This document shows, one piece after another, positions 1 through 8,136 of a stretch of 23,826 bases of DNA. The notes under the pieces are model-generated. The model had not been told where the DNA came from, searched no databases, and worked only from the letters and a program-made list of their open reading frames with translations. The translations under genes were made by a program, and so were the position numbers. The first letter of the stretch is position 1. Every line of letters begins with the position of its first letter. Location: positions 1 to 23,826 of IMG/VR virus record IMGVR_UViG_3300028559_000192; one strand, given 5' to 3'. The DNA is from a virus.

Positions 1-723
1 GAAGGCGAGAGCGATGAAGAAGGCAACGGCGAAGGCCGCCCGCGCATGTCTGCTGAAGAACGTGAAAAGGTTCGCCAGGAAGTAAAGCAAGCGATTATCA
101 ACGCAGCACAGTCTGCCGAAGCAGGTTCGATTCCGCAAGGCGTTGAGCGTATGATCAAGCAGCTTACTGATCCAGTTATGCCTTGGAACGAACTGATCCA
201 GACTAGTCTGACTTCTGCTATCAAAACCGATTATACTTGGCTGCGCCCTTCTCGTCGTAGTTGGCACATGGATGCGGTTATGCCAGGTATGACTCCCGGC
301 GAAGAGATCGATGTGACCGTGTTTATCGACATGTCAGGGTCTATCTCTAATAAGCAAGGTATGCAGTTCATCAGCGAAGTTGCAGGTATGATGGAATCGT
401 TTGCTGGGTACCGTATCCGTATCGCGTGTTTCGATACCAAAGTCTATAACATGCAGGAGTTCACTTCTGAAAACATGGAAAATATCGAAGAATACAAACT
501 GATGGGCGGCGGCGGCACGGACTTCACTTGCATCTTTGATTACCTCAAGAAAGAAGCAATTGTGCCTGAACGCTTGATCGTCTTCACTGACGGGTATCCT
601 TGCGGCTCTTGGGGCGATCCTGATTACTGCGACACGGTTTGGATTATTCACGGCGATCCCAATCCGAACCCCCCTTTCGGTGTTTGGGCTATTTACGATG
701 ATCATCGTAAGAATAGTGGTTAA
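1..723 (+). CDS. VWA-like (DUF2201-type) protein, 3' part
   Basis: The reading frame is open from base 1, so this is the last 240 residues of a longer protein. The visible first codons encode an acidic, Gly/Glu-rich linker. A von Willebrand A-like domain follows: a MIDAS-type DMSGS at about residues 110-114, then GGGGTDF, then FTDGYP, which together would bind a divalent metal. The order and the C-terminal IYDDH stretch fit the DUF2201 family, which pairs an N-terminal metallopeptidase-like domain with this VWA domain and often lies beside a MoxR-type AAA+ ATPase. In phages of this type it is suspected to be a chaperone-like pair, but the ATPase would lie outside the window. Family fairly sure; function unknown. 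Confidence 0.8.
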   Translation, partial: EGESDEEGNGEGRPRMSAEEREKVRQEVKQAIINAAQSAEAGSIPQGVERMIKQLTDPVMPWNELIQTSLTSAIKTDYTWLRPSRRSWHMDAVMPGMTPGEEIDVTVFIDMSGSISNKQGMQFISEVAGMMESFAGYRIRIACFDTKVYNMQEFTSENMENIEEYKLMGGGGTDFTCIFDYLKKEAIVPERLIVFTDGYPCGSWGDPDYCDTVWIIHGDPNPNPPFGVWAIYDDHRKNSG

Positions 724-789
724 TTTTCTAGGGTTTAGTAGTTCCTAGCTTAATGGTTTCGGTAGCAGTACTATATTGTGTGTGGTGAA

Positions 790-1008
790 ATGAAATTGAC
801 AATCGATGACATTAATATAAATCAATGGTACATGGACAGGGAACTAAAATATGTTCCTAAACATTTTGTCCTTACTACTGCGACACACACCAATGACTCT
901 AGGAATTGGATCTTAGAAAAGCTGACTGGTAGATTTTGCACGAGTTGGAAGTATGTGGCGTTCGAAGACCCCAAAGAGGCTCTTTTTTATCAATTGGTTT
1001 GGGGATAA
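790..1008 (+). CDS. hypothetical protein (72 aa)
   Basis: Small soluble protein rich in Trp and Tyr; no family recognised. The ATG at 790 was chosen. An in-frame GTG at 778 would add four residues, but a TATATT (772-777) directly abuts it and may be a -10 element. Upstream spacing contains only a weak GGTGA. It sits alone between the VWA gene and the next gene, with short gaps on both sides. Confidence 0.55.
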   Translation: MKLTIDDININQWYMDRELKYVPKHFVLTTATHTNDSRNWILEKLTGRFCTSWKYVAFEDPKEALFYQLVWG

Positions 1009-1031
1009 ATTTTTAACCGTTTGGTTTTCTA

Positions 1032-1039
1032 GTTAAATA
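1032..1039 (+). promoter_or_regulatory. late-promoter-like element GTTAAATA
   Basis: GTTAAATA resembles the T4 late promoter TATAAATA. It lies 28 nt before the ATG at 1068, leaving room for a short leader that contains the AAAGGAG ribosome-binding site. Confidence 0.45.
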
Positions 1040-1067
1040 CTATTATTAATCTAAAGGAGACTTAATA

Positions 1068-1754
1068 ATGGCAAATTTTACACGGCATGTGGGTAAACAC
1101 GGAGACCGTAAGGTTGCAGTAGTATTCCGCGAAGTGCCAGGCGAGCCTCATATGGCTTTAGTCGTCTACACTGAATTGCTCAATCAGAATATCCATGACC
1201 CATTGATCAAGTGCATTGAGAGTGACATCGGACAACATAGTCAAGACCTCGCGGATGCGTTGAATCGTACACATACTAGAGACGGGCATATTATCCTTCA
1301 AAAACTACATGCTGAAGGACAATTGAAGAAGATTCAGACTGAACAAGTCATGATGACTCCGGCACCAAACACAAAAATTAGATTGAGCGACCTCAATAAG
1401 ATCCTCAACGAGATGCAACTAGGCGAAGATGCAGTTAAAAGACTAGCTGAAATCGACGGCAGCCGCGGAATTCAAGACGCTGCTACAGTTGCTCGTAAGA
1501 TGCGGGGAGAACGACCAACAGAGTCAGTCGGAGTTCAGTCAACAGGTGATGCTTTGGGTGATACTGCACTTGCTACCAATCTACGTCAGCAAGCAGAACG
1601 AATGAGCAATGAAGCAAAGGGGCTATTGGCGGAAGCTGATAGATTACTGAATGAAGCACGTTCGCTGGACCCAACTGTTATAGCAACCCCTAAGGTTGCT
1701 AATACGTCCGATAAACCACGGGGCCGTCCGAAAAAGGTTGCTGCTATTGCATAA
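1068..1754 (+). CDS. conserved phage protein with coiled coil and AT-hook-like tail
   Basis: 228 aa, not assigned to a named family. The N-terminal half is a mixed alpha/beta-like segment. From about residue 170 there is a helical, heptad-like stretch rich in Ala, Glu and Leu, and the C-terminus carries KPRGRPKK, the core of an AT-hook that binds the minor groove of AT-rich DNA. A nucleoid- or DNA-associated role is therefore possible but is inference. The start is supported by AAAGGAG about 8 nt upstream, after a late-promoter-like element. The next gene follows 14 nt after its stop. Confidence 0.75.
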   Translation: MANFTRHVGKHGDRKVAVVFREVPGEPHMALVVYTELLNQNIHDPLIKCIESDIGQHSQDLADALNRTHTRDGHIILQKLHAEGQLKKIQTEQVMMTPAPNTKIRLSDLNKILNEMQLGEDAVKRLAEIDGSRGIQDAATVARKMRGERPTESVGVQSTGDALGDTALATNLRQQAERMSNEAKGLLAEADRLLNEARSLDPTVIATPKVANTSDKPRGRPKKVAAIA

Positions 1755-1768
1755 GGCTAATGAGGTAA

Positions 1769-2065
1769 ATGTCCCCTGAATTTTTACAAAAATGGGAACG
1801 GTTGATCGAGGGCGTCGAAAAAGAAAAGATTCCAGTAGAATTTGTTAGAAAGCTAGTGCTAAAACTGGTTGGAAAAAAGCAAAGAACAATCAACGTTGAA
1901 CAAATGTTGTCTCAGGGCGTTGATCCAGAACAAATTGAAGAAATAATAAGCAGAAGATTGATCGAATTGGAAGATAACGTACTCGGCATTGAATTTGTAC
2001 TTAATGTACAGAGCATAGCTGATCATGTGCAACCTGAAACAGATCGGTTGTTGAATAGACTATGA
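1769..2065 (+). CDS. conserved hypothetical protein (98 aa)
   Basis: A charged, largely helical protein with no membrane segment. The middle, around VRKLVLKLVGKKQRTINVE, is basic; the rest is acidic. The family is not recognised. A GAGGT lies just before the ATG. Its stop overlaps the start of the DHFR gene (ATGA), so the two are probably translated in a coupled way, but nothing in the sequence ties it to folate metabolism. Confidence 0.7.
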   Translation: MSPEFLQKWERLIEGVEKEKIPVEFVRKLVLKLVGKKQRTINVEQMLSQGVDPEQIEEIISRRLIELEDNVLGIEFVLNVQSIADHVQPETDRLLNRL

Positions 2066-2514
2066 AATTGATATTGGCATGTGACCCTAATGGGGGAATA
2101 GGCTATCAAAACAAGTTACCCTGGACTAACATCCAGGGTGATTTGCCAAGATTCAAGCGACTAACTGAAGGGCAACCTATCATTATGGGCCGCAATACTT
2201 GGGATAGTCTTCCAAAAAAACCATTACCTAACCGCATGAATATCGTAGTCACGTCAAGACCTTTCGAATGCGAAGGTGTGACCTGTGTTTCGGAGATAAC
2301 CAACCACTCAGATTGGTATTGGCTGATCGGCGGGGCTAAGTTGATTGACAGTTGCTGGGGACAGATCAACACCGTGCATCTTACAAAAACGCACGATCAT
2401 TATACTTGTGATGTTTTTATCGACCTACCTAAATTAGAAAATCAATATAGAGTAACTTATAGTGAGATATTTCCCGATCACGAATATCAAATTTGGGAAC
2501 GGAAGTGTGTCTAG
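2062..2514 (+). CDS. frd: dihydrofolate reductase
   Basis: Reduces dihydrofolate to tetrahydrofolate with NADPH, regenerating the folate consumed by thymidylate synthase. At 150 aa it is slightly shorter than the usual 160 or so. Visible motifs: GGIG (11-14) and LPW (19-21) of the Met20-loop region, the catalytic acid D27 in GDLPRFK, MGRNTWDSLP (42-51) and the NADPH-binding IGGAKL near 89-94. It overlaps the upstream gene by ATGA and is followed within 60 nt by thymidylate synthase, the same partner order as T4 frd-td. The host-type name would be folA. Confidence 0.95.
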   Translation: MKLILACDPNGGIGYQNKLPWTNIQGDLPRFKRLTEGQPIIMGRNTWDSLPKKPLPNRMNIVVTSRPFECEGVTCVSEITNHSDWYWLIGGAKLIDSCWGQINTVHLTKTHDHYTCDVFIDLPKLENQYRVTYSEIFPDHEYQIWERKCV

Positions 2515-2570
2515 GTATAAAAGGTAACAGAAAGTCTTGCGTAGCATAGAGAATAATGAGATAATACAAT

Positions 2571-3404
2571 ATGGAACAATATCATAATTTACTTAAGGAC
2601 ATTCTACGAAATGGTGAAGAGAAGACAGATCGTACTTCCGTCGGGACCATCAGCGTTTTTGGTAGGCAACTACGGTTTGATCTAGGAGAGGGTTTTCCTG
2701 CTATCACGACTAAGAAGTTAGCTTGGAAAGCAGTTGTAAGTGAACTTCTTTGGTTTTTAGAAGGAAGCGGTGATGAAAGACGTTTAGCTGAAATCTTGCA
2801 TGGAACAAAGGATCCAGTTAATAGCACGATCTGGTCAGGAAATGCTACAGCTCCTTATTGGGAACCTAATGCTAAGTATCCAGGTGATCTAGGTAGGGTG
2901 TATGGGGTGCAATGGCGTAACTGGGGCGGAGTAGATCAGATCAAGAACTTGATTGATGGGATCAGACAAGACCCTTATAGTCGTAGACACATACTCACTG
3001 CTTGGAATGTGGACGAACTTGATCAGATGGCATTGCCCCCGTGCCATGTCATGAGTCAGTACAGTGTGAGCAACAATGGCCGTTTAAGCTGCCACATGTA
3101 TCAGAGAAGTTGTGATACTTATTTAGGAATTCCCTTTAATATCGCAAGTTATGCACTATTAACACATATGATTGCACAGGTATGCGGCTTGCATGTAGGC
3201 GAGTTGATTATCTCAACAGGTGATACTCATATATATTCTAACCACTTGCCTCAGGTAAAGGAACTACTTTCTCGGACCCTATTCCCATCACCTACGCTTT
3301 GGTTGAACCCAAATGTTACTGAGATTGATGGGTTTAACATGGATGATATAAAACTACTAGATTACCAATCTCATCCAGCACTGCCGGCTATTATGGCAGT
3401 ATGA
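2571..3404 (+). CDS. td: thymidylate synthase (ThyA type)
   Basis: Methylates dUMP to dTMP with methylene-tetrahydrofolate, supplying thymidine for phage replication. 277 aa, near the family length. Motifs: R21 of the phosphate-binding loop (DRTSVGT), YGVQWRNW (111-118), the nucleophile C158 in LPPCHV, the SCHMYQRSCDTYLGIPFN region binding dUMP, STGDTHIYSNH, and the C-terminal AV typical of ThyA. No intron is present, unlike T4 td. No strong ribosome-binding site is visible. Its stop overlaps the start of the next small gene (ATGA). The host-type name would be thyA. Confidence 0.96.
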   Translation: MEQYHNLLKDILRNGEEKTDRTSVGTISVFGRQLRFDLGEGFPAITTKKLAWKAVVSELLWFLEGSGDERRLAEILHGTKDPVNSTIWSGNATAPYWEPNAKYPGDLGRVYGVQWRNWGGVDQIKNLIDGIRQDPYSRRHILTAWNVDELDQMALPPCHVMSQYSVSNNGRLSCHMYQRSCDTYLGIPFNIASYALLTHMIAQVCGLHVGELIISTGDTHIYSNHLPQVKELLSRTLFPSPTLWLNPNVTEIDGFNMDDIKLLDYQSHPALPAIMAV

Positions 3405-3637
3405 AGCAAGTTAATGTGCTTAACTTCAGGATCGACCTGTTTCGCGACGATGCCGAAATAGCAGCCGGTCTAACAGTAGGCCAATGGGAAAAGGGTGAGA
3501 TGGGTAGCTGGTTGAAAGATAACAATGTAGAAATTTCATGGCATAAGGAAATTGATCATGCTTGTTTTGAATACCATTGTTGTGTTATCGCAAAGTTTAC
3601 CCCTGAACTATACACTTTTTGGAGATTGAAGTTCTGA
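3401..3637 (+). CDS. hypothetical protein (78 aa)
   Basis: Short soluble protein with His/Cys-containing segments (SWHKEIDHACFEYHCC) that could bind a metal, but the pattern matches no family I recognise. It starts inside the thymidylate synthase stop (ATGA) and its own stop overlaps the next start (TGATG), so it is a link in a translationally coupled run from td to the epimerase gene. Confidence 0.6.
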   Translation: MKQVNVLNFRIDLFRDDAEIAAGLTVGQWEKGEMGSWLKDNNVEISWHKEIDHACFEYHCCVIAKFTPELYTFWRLKF

Positions 3638-3834
3638 TGACACTTACCAGAGAACAAATTATCAATAATATGTGTCTCACATATAGGCACGATTATGGAC
3701 TCACTATCAGCGAAGACGACAGAATGTATACTCTTAACTCCGGCATGACCGAAAGAGAACGTGAGTCATTATATCGTGATATGTCGAAAATATTTGATCA
3801 TGATATTGCTCCATATATGGATTTCAAGCAGTGA
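3637..3834 (+). CDS. hypothetical protein (65 aa)
   Basis: Acidic small protein with no recognised family. The ATG at 3637, overlapping the previous stop (TGATG) and preceded by GGAGATT about 10 nt upstream, is preferred to an in-frame TTG at 3619. Its stop overlaps the GTG start of the epimerase gene. Confidence 0.6.
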   Translation: MTLTREQIINNMCLTYRHDYGLTISEDDRMYTLNSGMTERERESLYRDMSKIFDHDIAPYMDFKQ

Positions 3835-4781
3835 GAATTCTAGTAACAGGTGGTATGGGGTTCATTGGGCACAATGTCGTGGCACAGTTAGAGCGTCTAG
3901 GACATGATGTCTTGACAATTGATAATTATACCAATTATGGTATCGTATCAAGCATCGAACTCACTGCATTGGTGAAAGAACGAGCCAAAAAAGTAGATGC
4001 AATGTGTCATCCATATGATATTGTAGATCAAATCTCAGTAGATAGAACCTTCAGCGGATTCAAGCCAGATATAGTAATCCATCTAGCTAGTTTTCCTAGA
4101 CAGAAAGCAGTCGGGCTTGATCCCAGTGCAGCTTCTCGCACAATGTCTGAAGGGTTGCTTACCCTATGCGAAGTATCAGCTAAACATAAGGTTAAGCGTT
4201 TTGTCTACATCAGCAGCAGTATGGTATATGGTAATTTTGCCGATGGCACCAACGAACGCACACCATGCAATCCAATTGGTCAATATGGTATAATGAAGCT
4301 AGCAGGCGAAATGCTAGTCAAAGATTATGCTAACCGTGGCTGTTTTGACTACACGATCCTTCGGCCAAGCGCAGTGTATGGGCCATTAGATGTCAACGAT
4401 AGAGTTATAGCCAAATTTATCATAGCTGCAATGCAAGATAAACTATTAGAAGTTAATGGACCAAACGAACGCCTGGACTTTACCTACGTAGAAGACACCG
4501 CCGCAGGCATCGTAGGAGCGTCACTGAGCGACACTGCGATGAATTATACATATAATATAACGCGCGGTGACGGAGTCTCGCTGCAAGAAGCAGCCTCAAT
4601 CGTAACTACGATAGTAGGCAAAGGTAAATTAAAACTAGCAGACCGAGACAACACTTTTCCTAGCAGAGGTGCGTTAGACATCAGTGCTGCTCGCAGAGAT
4701 TTCGGGTATAATCCTACAATGAATATTTCGGAAGGAATTCAGAGGTATTATGAATATCTCAATACCGCATTTTGGTCTTAA
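3831..4781 (+). CDS. NAD-dependent epimerase/dehydratase (extended SDR)
   Basis: Probable sugar-nucleotide epimerase or dehydratase, 316 aa, the usual length for extended short-chain dehydrogenases. The Rossmann motif GGMGFIG is at 7-13, an acidic D31 ends beta-2 (NAD rather than NADP), the Ser of SSS is at 128-130 and the catalytic Y152-x3-K156 pair lies in QYGIMK; LRPSAVYGP marks the substrate domain. GTG is used as start and overlaps the previous stop (GTGA). Its 3' end overlaps the aminotransferase gene by 32 nt, which points to one pathway making a modified amino sugar for a glycan, such as one on host surface, virion or DNA. The substrate cannot be read from the sequence. Confidence 0.88.
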   Translation: MRILVTGGMGFIGHNVVAQLERLGHDVLTIDNYTNYGIVSSIELTALVKERAKKVDAMCHPYDIVDQISVDRTFSGFKPDIVIHLASFPRQKAVGLDPSAASRTMSEGLLTLCEVSAKHKVKRFVYISSSMVYGNFADGTNERTPCNPIGQYGIMKLAGEMLVKDYANRGCFDYTILRPSAVYGPLDVNDRVIAKFIIAAMQDKLLEVNGPNERLDFTYVEDTAAGIVGASLSDTAMNYTYNITRGDGVSLQEAASIVTTIVGKGKLKLADRDNTFPSRGALDISAARRDFGYNPTMNISEGIQRYYEYLNTAFWS

Positions 4782-5832
4782 GCGACAATATGTAAATCTT
4801 AAGGATGAGTTGCTTGAAGCAACTGATAATGTACTTCGTGAGGGTATACTAGTTGACGGCGAATACACTCGTAAGTTTGAAACCTGGCTGGCTAGAAAAA
4901 ACAAGTGCAATTACGCGATAGTAACACACAGTGGTACACAGGCATTAGAATTCATTGCTCAGTATGTTCGTTTTCGGGATTTATCTGATAACTCGACGAA
5001 ACCCAAGATCATTCTTCCTAATCTATCATATCCTGCAACATTGAATGCATTTCTAAGCAATGGTTGGGAAGTAGAACTTAGCGATACTAACAAATACGGG
5101 TGTTTACCCGTTGACACTCTGGAAGACTTCTCTACCCTTCCGGGGGTGCATAATTATGTCTATCATTGTTATGTAGGACTATATGGGACAGAATCCCCAC
5201 TTTACTTTAATAAGCGTACGATAGTAGACGGAGCACAACACTGGCTTTCAGCGTTCGGTAATATAGGTATGGGTATGGCAATTAGTTTTGATCCTACAAA
5301 AAATCTGAATGCATCTGGAAACGGCGGGGCAGTAGTTACACACGATAAAGGACTATTTGAGTTTGTAAACAAAGCAAAAGACAACGGAAAATCTGAATAC
5401 GACTATCCCGGCACAAACTCCAAGATGAGCGAGATCGATTGCGCTCATCTTTTGGTCCGAACGCAATATATCGATGAATGGCAAGCAAGGCGCAAACAGA
5501 TAGCAGAGATGTATCTGTCGGGGTTCGCTGGCCTTCCTATTAGATGTCTCTCAGAAGGGGCATATCACCATTCATATCAAAAGTTTGTAATCTATACCAA
5601 TGATCGAAACAACCTACATTCATACCTGAATGAACATGGGATTGTTACTAAGGTTCACTATCCATATACATTAAGTGAGCTTCCCGTTGCAGCTGGATTG
5701 GTAAAACCAGACATGATGAGTACCAGCGTGATGCTTAGTCGCGGCGTGCTTAGTCTTCCTATATATCCTGAACTTACTGACATTGAAGTGACTTATATAA
5801 TTGATAAAATAAAGAAGTTTTATGATAGATAA
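4750..5832 (+). CDS. DegT/DnrJ/EryC1/StrS-family aminotransferase
   Basis: PLP-dependent sugar aminotransferase that would put an amino group on a keto-sugar nucleotide. 360 aa, the family's normal length. Visible: SGTQAL (61-66, phosphate contact), DGAQ (160-163; D160 contacts the PLP ring nitrogen) and the Schiff-base lysine K184 in SFDPTKNL, followed by GNGGAVVT. The start lies inside the epimerase gene, which suggests coupled expression. A dehydratase/epimerase feeding an aminotransferase is the standard pair for dideoxy-amino sugars. No glycosyltransferase is seen nearby; a methyltransferase gene lies about 2.3 kb downstream. Confidence 0.9.
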   Translation: MNISIPHFGLKRQYVNLKDELLEATDNVLREGILVDGEYTRKFETWLARKNKCNYAIVTHSGTQALEFIAQYVRFRDLSDNSTKPKIILPNLSYPATLNAFLSNGWEVELSDTNKYGCLPVDTLEDFSTLPGVHNYVYHCYVGLYGTESPLYFNKRTIVDGAQHWLSAFGNIGMGMAISFDPTKNLNASGNGGAVVTHDKGLFEFVNKAKDNGKSEYDYPGTNSKMSEIDCAHLLVRTQYIDEWQARRKQIAEMYLSGFAGLPIRCLSEGAYHHSYQKFVIYTNDRNNLHSYLNEHGIVTKVHYPYTLSELPVAAGLVKPDMMSTSVMLSRGVLSLPIYPELTDIEVTYIIDKIKKFYDR

Positions 5833-5857
5833 CGAAATTATAGAATTCGTACAGAGG

Positions 5858-5865
5858 TATAAATA
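5858..5865 (+). promoter_or_regulatory. late-promoter-like TATAAATA before the spanin genes
   Basis: Exact match to the T4 late consensus TATAAATA, 8 nt before the ATG of the inner spanin. Predicted start of transcription would be about 3 nt before the ATG. Confidence 0.6.
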
Positions 5866-5873
5866 ATAGTATC

Positions 5874-6323
5874 ATGTGGTTATTAACAATACTTCCCGTT
5901 CTATTCATTCATCTGATATTTTTGTCAGGTGTGATTCTTGTTGCAGCATCCTTTTTATTAAGGATGATTCCGTTTATATATTCATATACAACTCTAATTA
6001 GGATAATAGGATTTCTCCTATTAGGAACCGGTTTATATCTCCAAGGAGGCCTTGCTTCTAAAGAAGCACAGGCAATTCGAGTTGCTAAATTAGAAGTGCA
6101 ATTAGCAGACGCGAGAACTAAAGCAGCAAAGGCAAACGTCGAAGTAGTCACTAGGTATGTCACTGACACTCAGGTCGTTACTAAAAAGGGAGACACCGTA
6201 ATCAAGTATATACGTGATAACGCTCCTGCTATCGATGGTGAATGCACTATCTCGCCTGACGTAGTACATGCACACAATCTAGCTGCTGAGTTAAGCGGTG
6301 ATTCGGAGCCTGATAAACCATGA
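5874..6323 (+). CDS. putative i-spanin (Rz-like)
   Basis: Likely inner-membrane half of the spanin complex that joins inner and outer membranes at the last step of lysis. 149 aa with two hydrophobic segments (about 1-27 and 36-57), then an Ala/Lys/Glu-rich helical, coiled-coil-like periplasmic region (about 62-105). Classic Rz has one N-terminal membrane segment, so the second is unusual. The identity rests mainly on the next gene: a small lipoprotein starts within its stop (ATGA), the usual two-gene spanin layout. An exact TATAAATA lies just upstream, as expected for a late lysis gene. No holin or endolysin is visible in the window. Confidence 0.7.
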   Translation: MWLLTILPVLFIHLIFLSGVILVAASFLLRMIPFIYSYTTLIRIIGFLLLGTGLYLQGGLASKEAQAIRVAKLEVQLADARTKAAKANVEVVTRYVTDTQVVTKKGDTVIKYIRDNAPAIDGECTISPDVVHAHNLAAELSGDSEPDKP

Positions 6324-6619
6324 AAAAAATAATTGTCATTGCTTGCTTTTTACTCGCTTCTTGTGCCCACACCGCAGTTCCAGTAACTACTACCTTTCCA
6401 GAAGCGCCAGAATTATTACGGCAAGATTGCGAAACCCTAACTCGCCTAGCTGAAAATGCCAAGCTCAGCGATGTAATGATTGCCATCACCGAAAACTATG
6501 TGAAGTACGCGAAGTGTAAGAAACAGAATCAAGCATGGAACGATTGGTACAACGAACAACAGAAGATTTTCGACACCGCTACTAAGCCAAAACCATTTTG
6601 GTCATTCGGTAAGAAGTAA
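6320..6619 (+). CDS. putative o-spanin (Rz1-like lipoprotein)
   Basis: 99 aa with a short lipoprotein signal: a Lys-rich start, a hydrophobic core and the lipobox LLASC, with acylation expected at Cys15. The mature part has the pattern seen in Rz1-like lysis proteins of T4-related phages: LSDVMIAITENYVKYAKC, then WNDWYNEQQKIF. It would be anchored in the outer membrane and bind the i-spanin. It overlaps the i-spanin gene by 4 nt. A TAAATA element and a new transcription unit follow. Confidence 0.8.
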   Translation: MKKIIVIACFLLASCAHTAVPVTTTFPEAPELLRQDCETLTRLAENAKLSDVMIAITENYVKYAKCKKQNQAWNDWYNEQQKIFDTATKPKPFWSFGKK

Positions 6620-6636
6620 TAAACGGTAATCCGTTT

Positions 6637-6644
6637 GATAAATA
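6637..6644 (+). promoter_or_regulatory. late-promoter-like GATAAATA
   Basis: GATAAATA lies 23 nt before the ATG at 6668, leaving a short leader with a weak CGGAAG ribosome-binding site. It precedes a virion-type gene, as expected for late control. Confidence 0.55.
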
Positions 6645-6667
6645 CTTCATAACGACGGAAGACCGAT

Positions 6668-7198
6668 ATGGCCATACAAGAAATTATCAATATAGGCACA
6701 CTCCCGAACGATGGTGAGGGAGATCCGTTACGCGTTGCCTTTGCTAAAATCAACAATAACTTTGCAAATCTATTCTATACTTACACAAATACAAGTAGTG
6801 CATATACTACAGGCAACACATCAGGTCAAGTGATATTCGAAACTGCGGCGAATACTTTCACTATGGGTGAGTTTTATATATATTCTGCTGATGTCGGACA
6901 GAGCCAGACTATTCAACTGTTTGCCCAGCTGAATACAGCAGGTAACGCTGTAAAGTTTACTGGACATGGTTCTACTTTTTTCGGTAATGCGTTAGCAAGA
7001 TACGACATGGATGTAGTAAACGGAAACGTCAGAGTCCTGTGTGATCCGTTGACGCCAAACATACTATTTCATTTTATTGCTTCACAAAATATGTGGGCGG
7101 GTAACCCGATCGATGGGCTAGATATAGGATTAGACGGGTATGTAAGTGCAGTAATGACAACTGAAACGAACATCGTTATAACGATAGAACAACCATAA
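6668..7198 (+). CDS. putative virion/tail-fibre-associated protein
   Basis: 176 aa. The N-terminus (IINIGTLPNDGEGDPLR, then AFAKINNNFANL) is the motif that opens many short fibre or decoration proteins of T4-like phages (INxGTxxNDGxGDxLRxAFxKxNxNF). The rest is rich in Thr, Asn, Gly and aromatic residues, as in beta-structured virion proteins. No catalytic motif. It sits behind a late-promoter-like element and overlaps the next gene by one base (TAATG). Confidence 0.7.
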   Translation: MAIQEIINIGTLPNDGEGDPLRVAFAKINNNFANLFYTYTNTSSAYTTGNTSGQVIFETAANTFTMGEFYIYSADVGQSQTIQLFAQLNTAGNAVKFTGHGSTFFGNALARYDMDVVNGNVRVLCDPLTPNILFHFIASQNMWAGNPIDGLDIGLDGYVSAVMTTETNIVITIEQP

Positions 7199-7605
7199 TG
7201 AGAGCCTGGGAATTTATTACAGAAGGCAAAAACCCCATTGACAGCGAAGATGGGTTAACTAGAGTAGCGATGTCACTCCCTAATACTTTTATTATTCCAA
7301 GTCTTAAGAATCAAGACTTCTACGAATTATATAGATTTGGGCTAGCGATTGCAGCAAGTCGCGCTGAAAACGGCCAGGATGACGGCGTCCAAAACAAGTT
7401 TAAGCACGAGTTTGAAGCAGAAAGTCTTTGGGGAGAGCATCAAGTTGTATCTTCGTTTGATCCAAACATCGGTGATCTTATCGACCAAGCACTAAAAAAA
7501 GTGAACAAGAGTGGTAAGAAAATGGTTAGCACCCCATCTAGCGACGAGTTGATGGATACCGGAAAAGAGTCAGTCTTGAAGCCTTTTAAAGGATATAAAA
7601 GATGA
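7198..7605 (+). CDS. candidate internal head protein with capsid-targeting-like N-terminus
   Basis: 135 aa. It starts MRAWEFITEG, closely like the T4 internal-protein capsid-targeting peptide MKTYQEFIAE, and ITE fits the (L/I)xE cleavage site of the T4 prohead protease gp21. The C-terminus LKPFKGYKR is shared with the next gene, so the two are probably tandem paralogues. If the analogy holds, it is packed into the prohead, trimmed after ITE and injected with the DNA. The body matches nothing I recognise. The start overlaps the upstream stop (TAATG); the codons for its C-terminus (AAAGGA) also serve as ribosome-binding site for the next gene. Confidence 0.75.
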   Translation: MRAWEFITEGKNPIDSEDGLTRVAMSLPNTFIIPSLKNQDFYELYRFGLAIAASRAENGQDDGVQNKFKHEFEAESLWGEHQVVSSFDPNIGDLIDQALKKVNKSGKKMVSTPSSDELMDTGKESVLKPFKGYKR

Positions 7606-7967
7606 GAGCGCATGAGTTCATTACTGAGACTAAAGGAAAACTATCTAAACGACAACAGCAATCTACCGTTGGGTTAAATACGTTCGCAGCAAGTCAATAT
7701 GACCGAACATACGACTTAAACCGGGTAATGATGGCAGTAGCAGCAACTGATGGAAAAATTATCCCTAAACTAAACAGCGAGAGTTGGGCAGGAAAAAATA
7801 ATACCGCACACCCCTATACTGAATTAGAACAAGATATGTTAAAAATAGCATATAAAACTGCCGGTATACCGTTCAAAGATTTGAATGATGGTGATTTGAC
7901 TAGCAAAGAATTAAGTAGTACACAAAACCAAAGTCCTATCAAGCCCTTTAAGGGATATAAAAAATGA
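7602..7967 (+). CDS. candidate internal head protein, paralogue of the preceding gene
   Basis: 121 aa, starting MRAHEFITET and ending IKPFKGYKK, mirroring its upstream neighbour (MRAWEFITEG to LKPFKGYKR) although the middles have diverged strongly. The N-terminus again resembles the T4 capsid-targeting peptide with an ITE protease site. The basic, Gln/Lys-rich part after the site (KGKLSKRQQQS) could bind DNA. The start overlaps the previous stop (ATGA). Function after injection unknown; anti-defence or early takeover is inference from T4 IPI. Confidence 0.75.
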   Translation: MRAHEFITETKGKLSKRQQQSTVGLNTFAASQYDRTYDLNRVMMAVAATDGKIIPKLNSESWAGKNNTAHPYTELEQDMLKIAYKTAGIPFKDLNDGDLTSKELSSTQNQSPIKPFKGYKK

Positions 7968-8136
7968 AGAAGTTGGTTCGGGCCCGCAGCAGTTCGTACA
8001 ACTATAAAAAAATAATACTTCATTTTAGCTAGTATAAGTAATTTTACGAAAACAATAATATGAACATCGGCGACTGAGGCAATCACATTATGATGGCACT
8101 TTGACACCCAATTATATCTCCAAGAAAGAAAAATGC

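Noticed and set aside
2537-2565. TTGCGT-17-GATAAT as a promoter for thymidylate synthase
   Set aside because: Spacing is right but transcription would start at the ATG itself and the hexamers are weak; not strong enough to list.
7964-8032. 22-codon ORF (MKKLVRARSSSYNYKK) overlapping the end of the second internal-protein gene
   Set aside because: It has the same AAGGG spacing as the gene before it, but it is very short, has no recognisable content and may simply be the leftover of the duplication.
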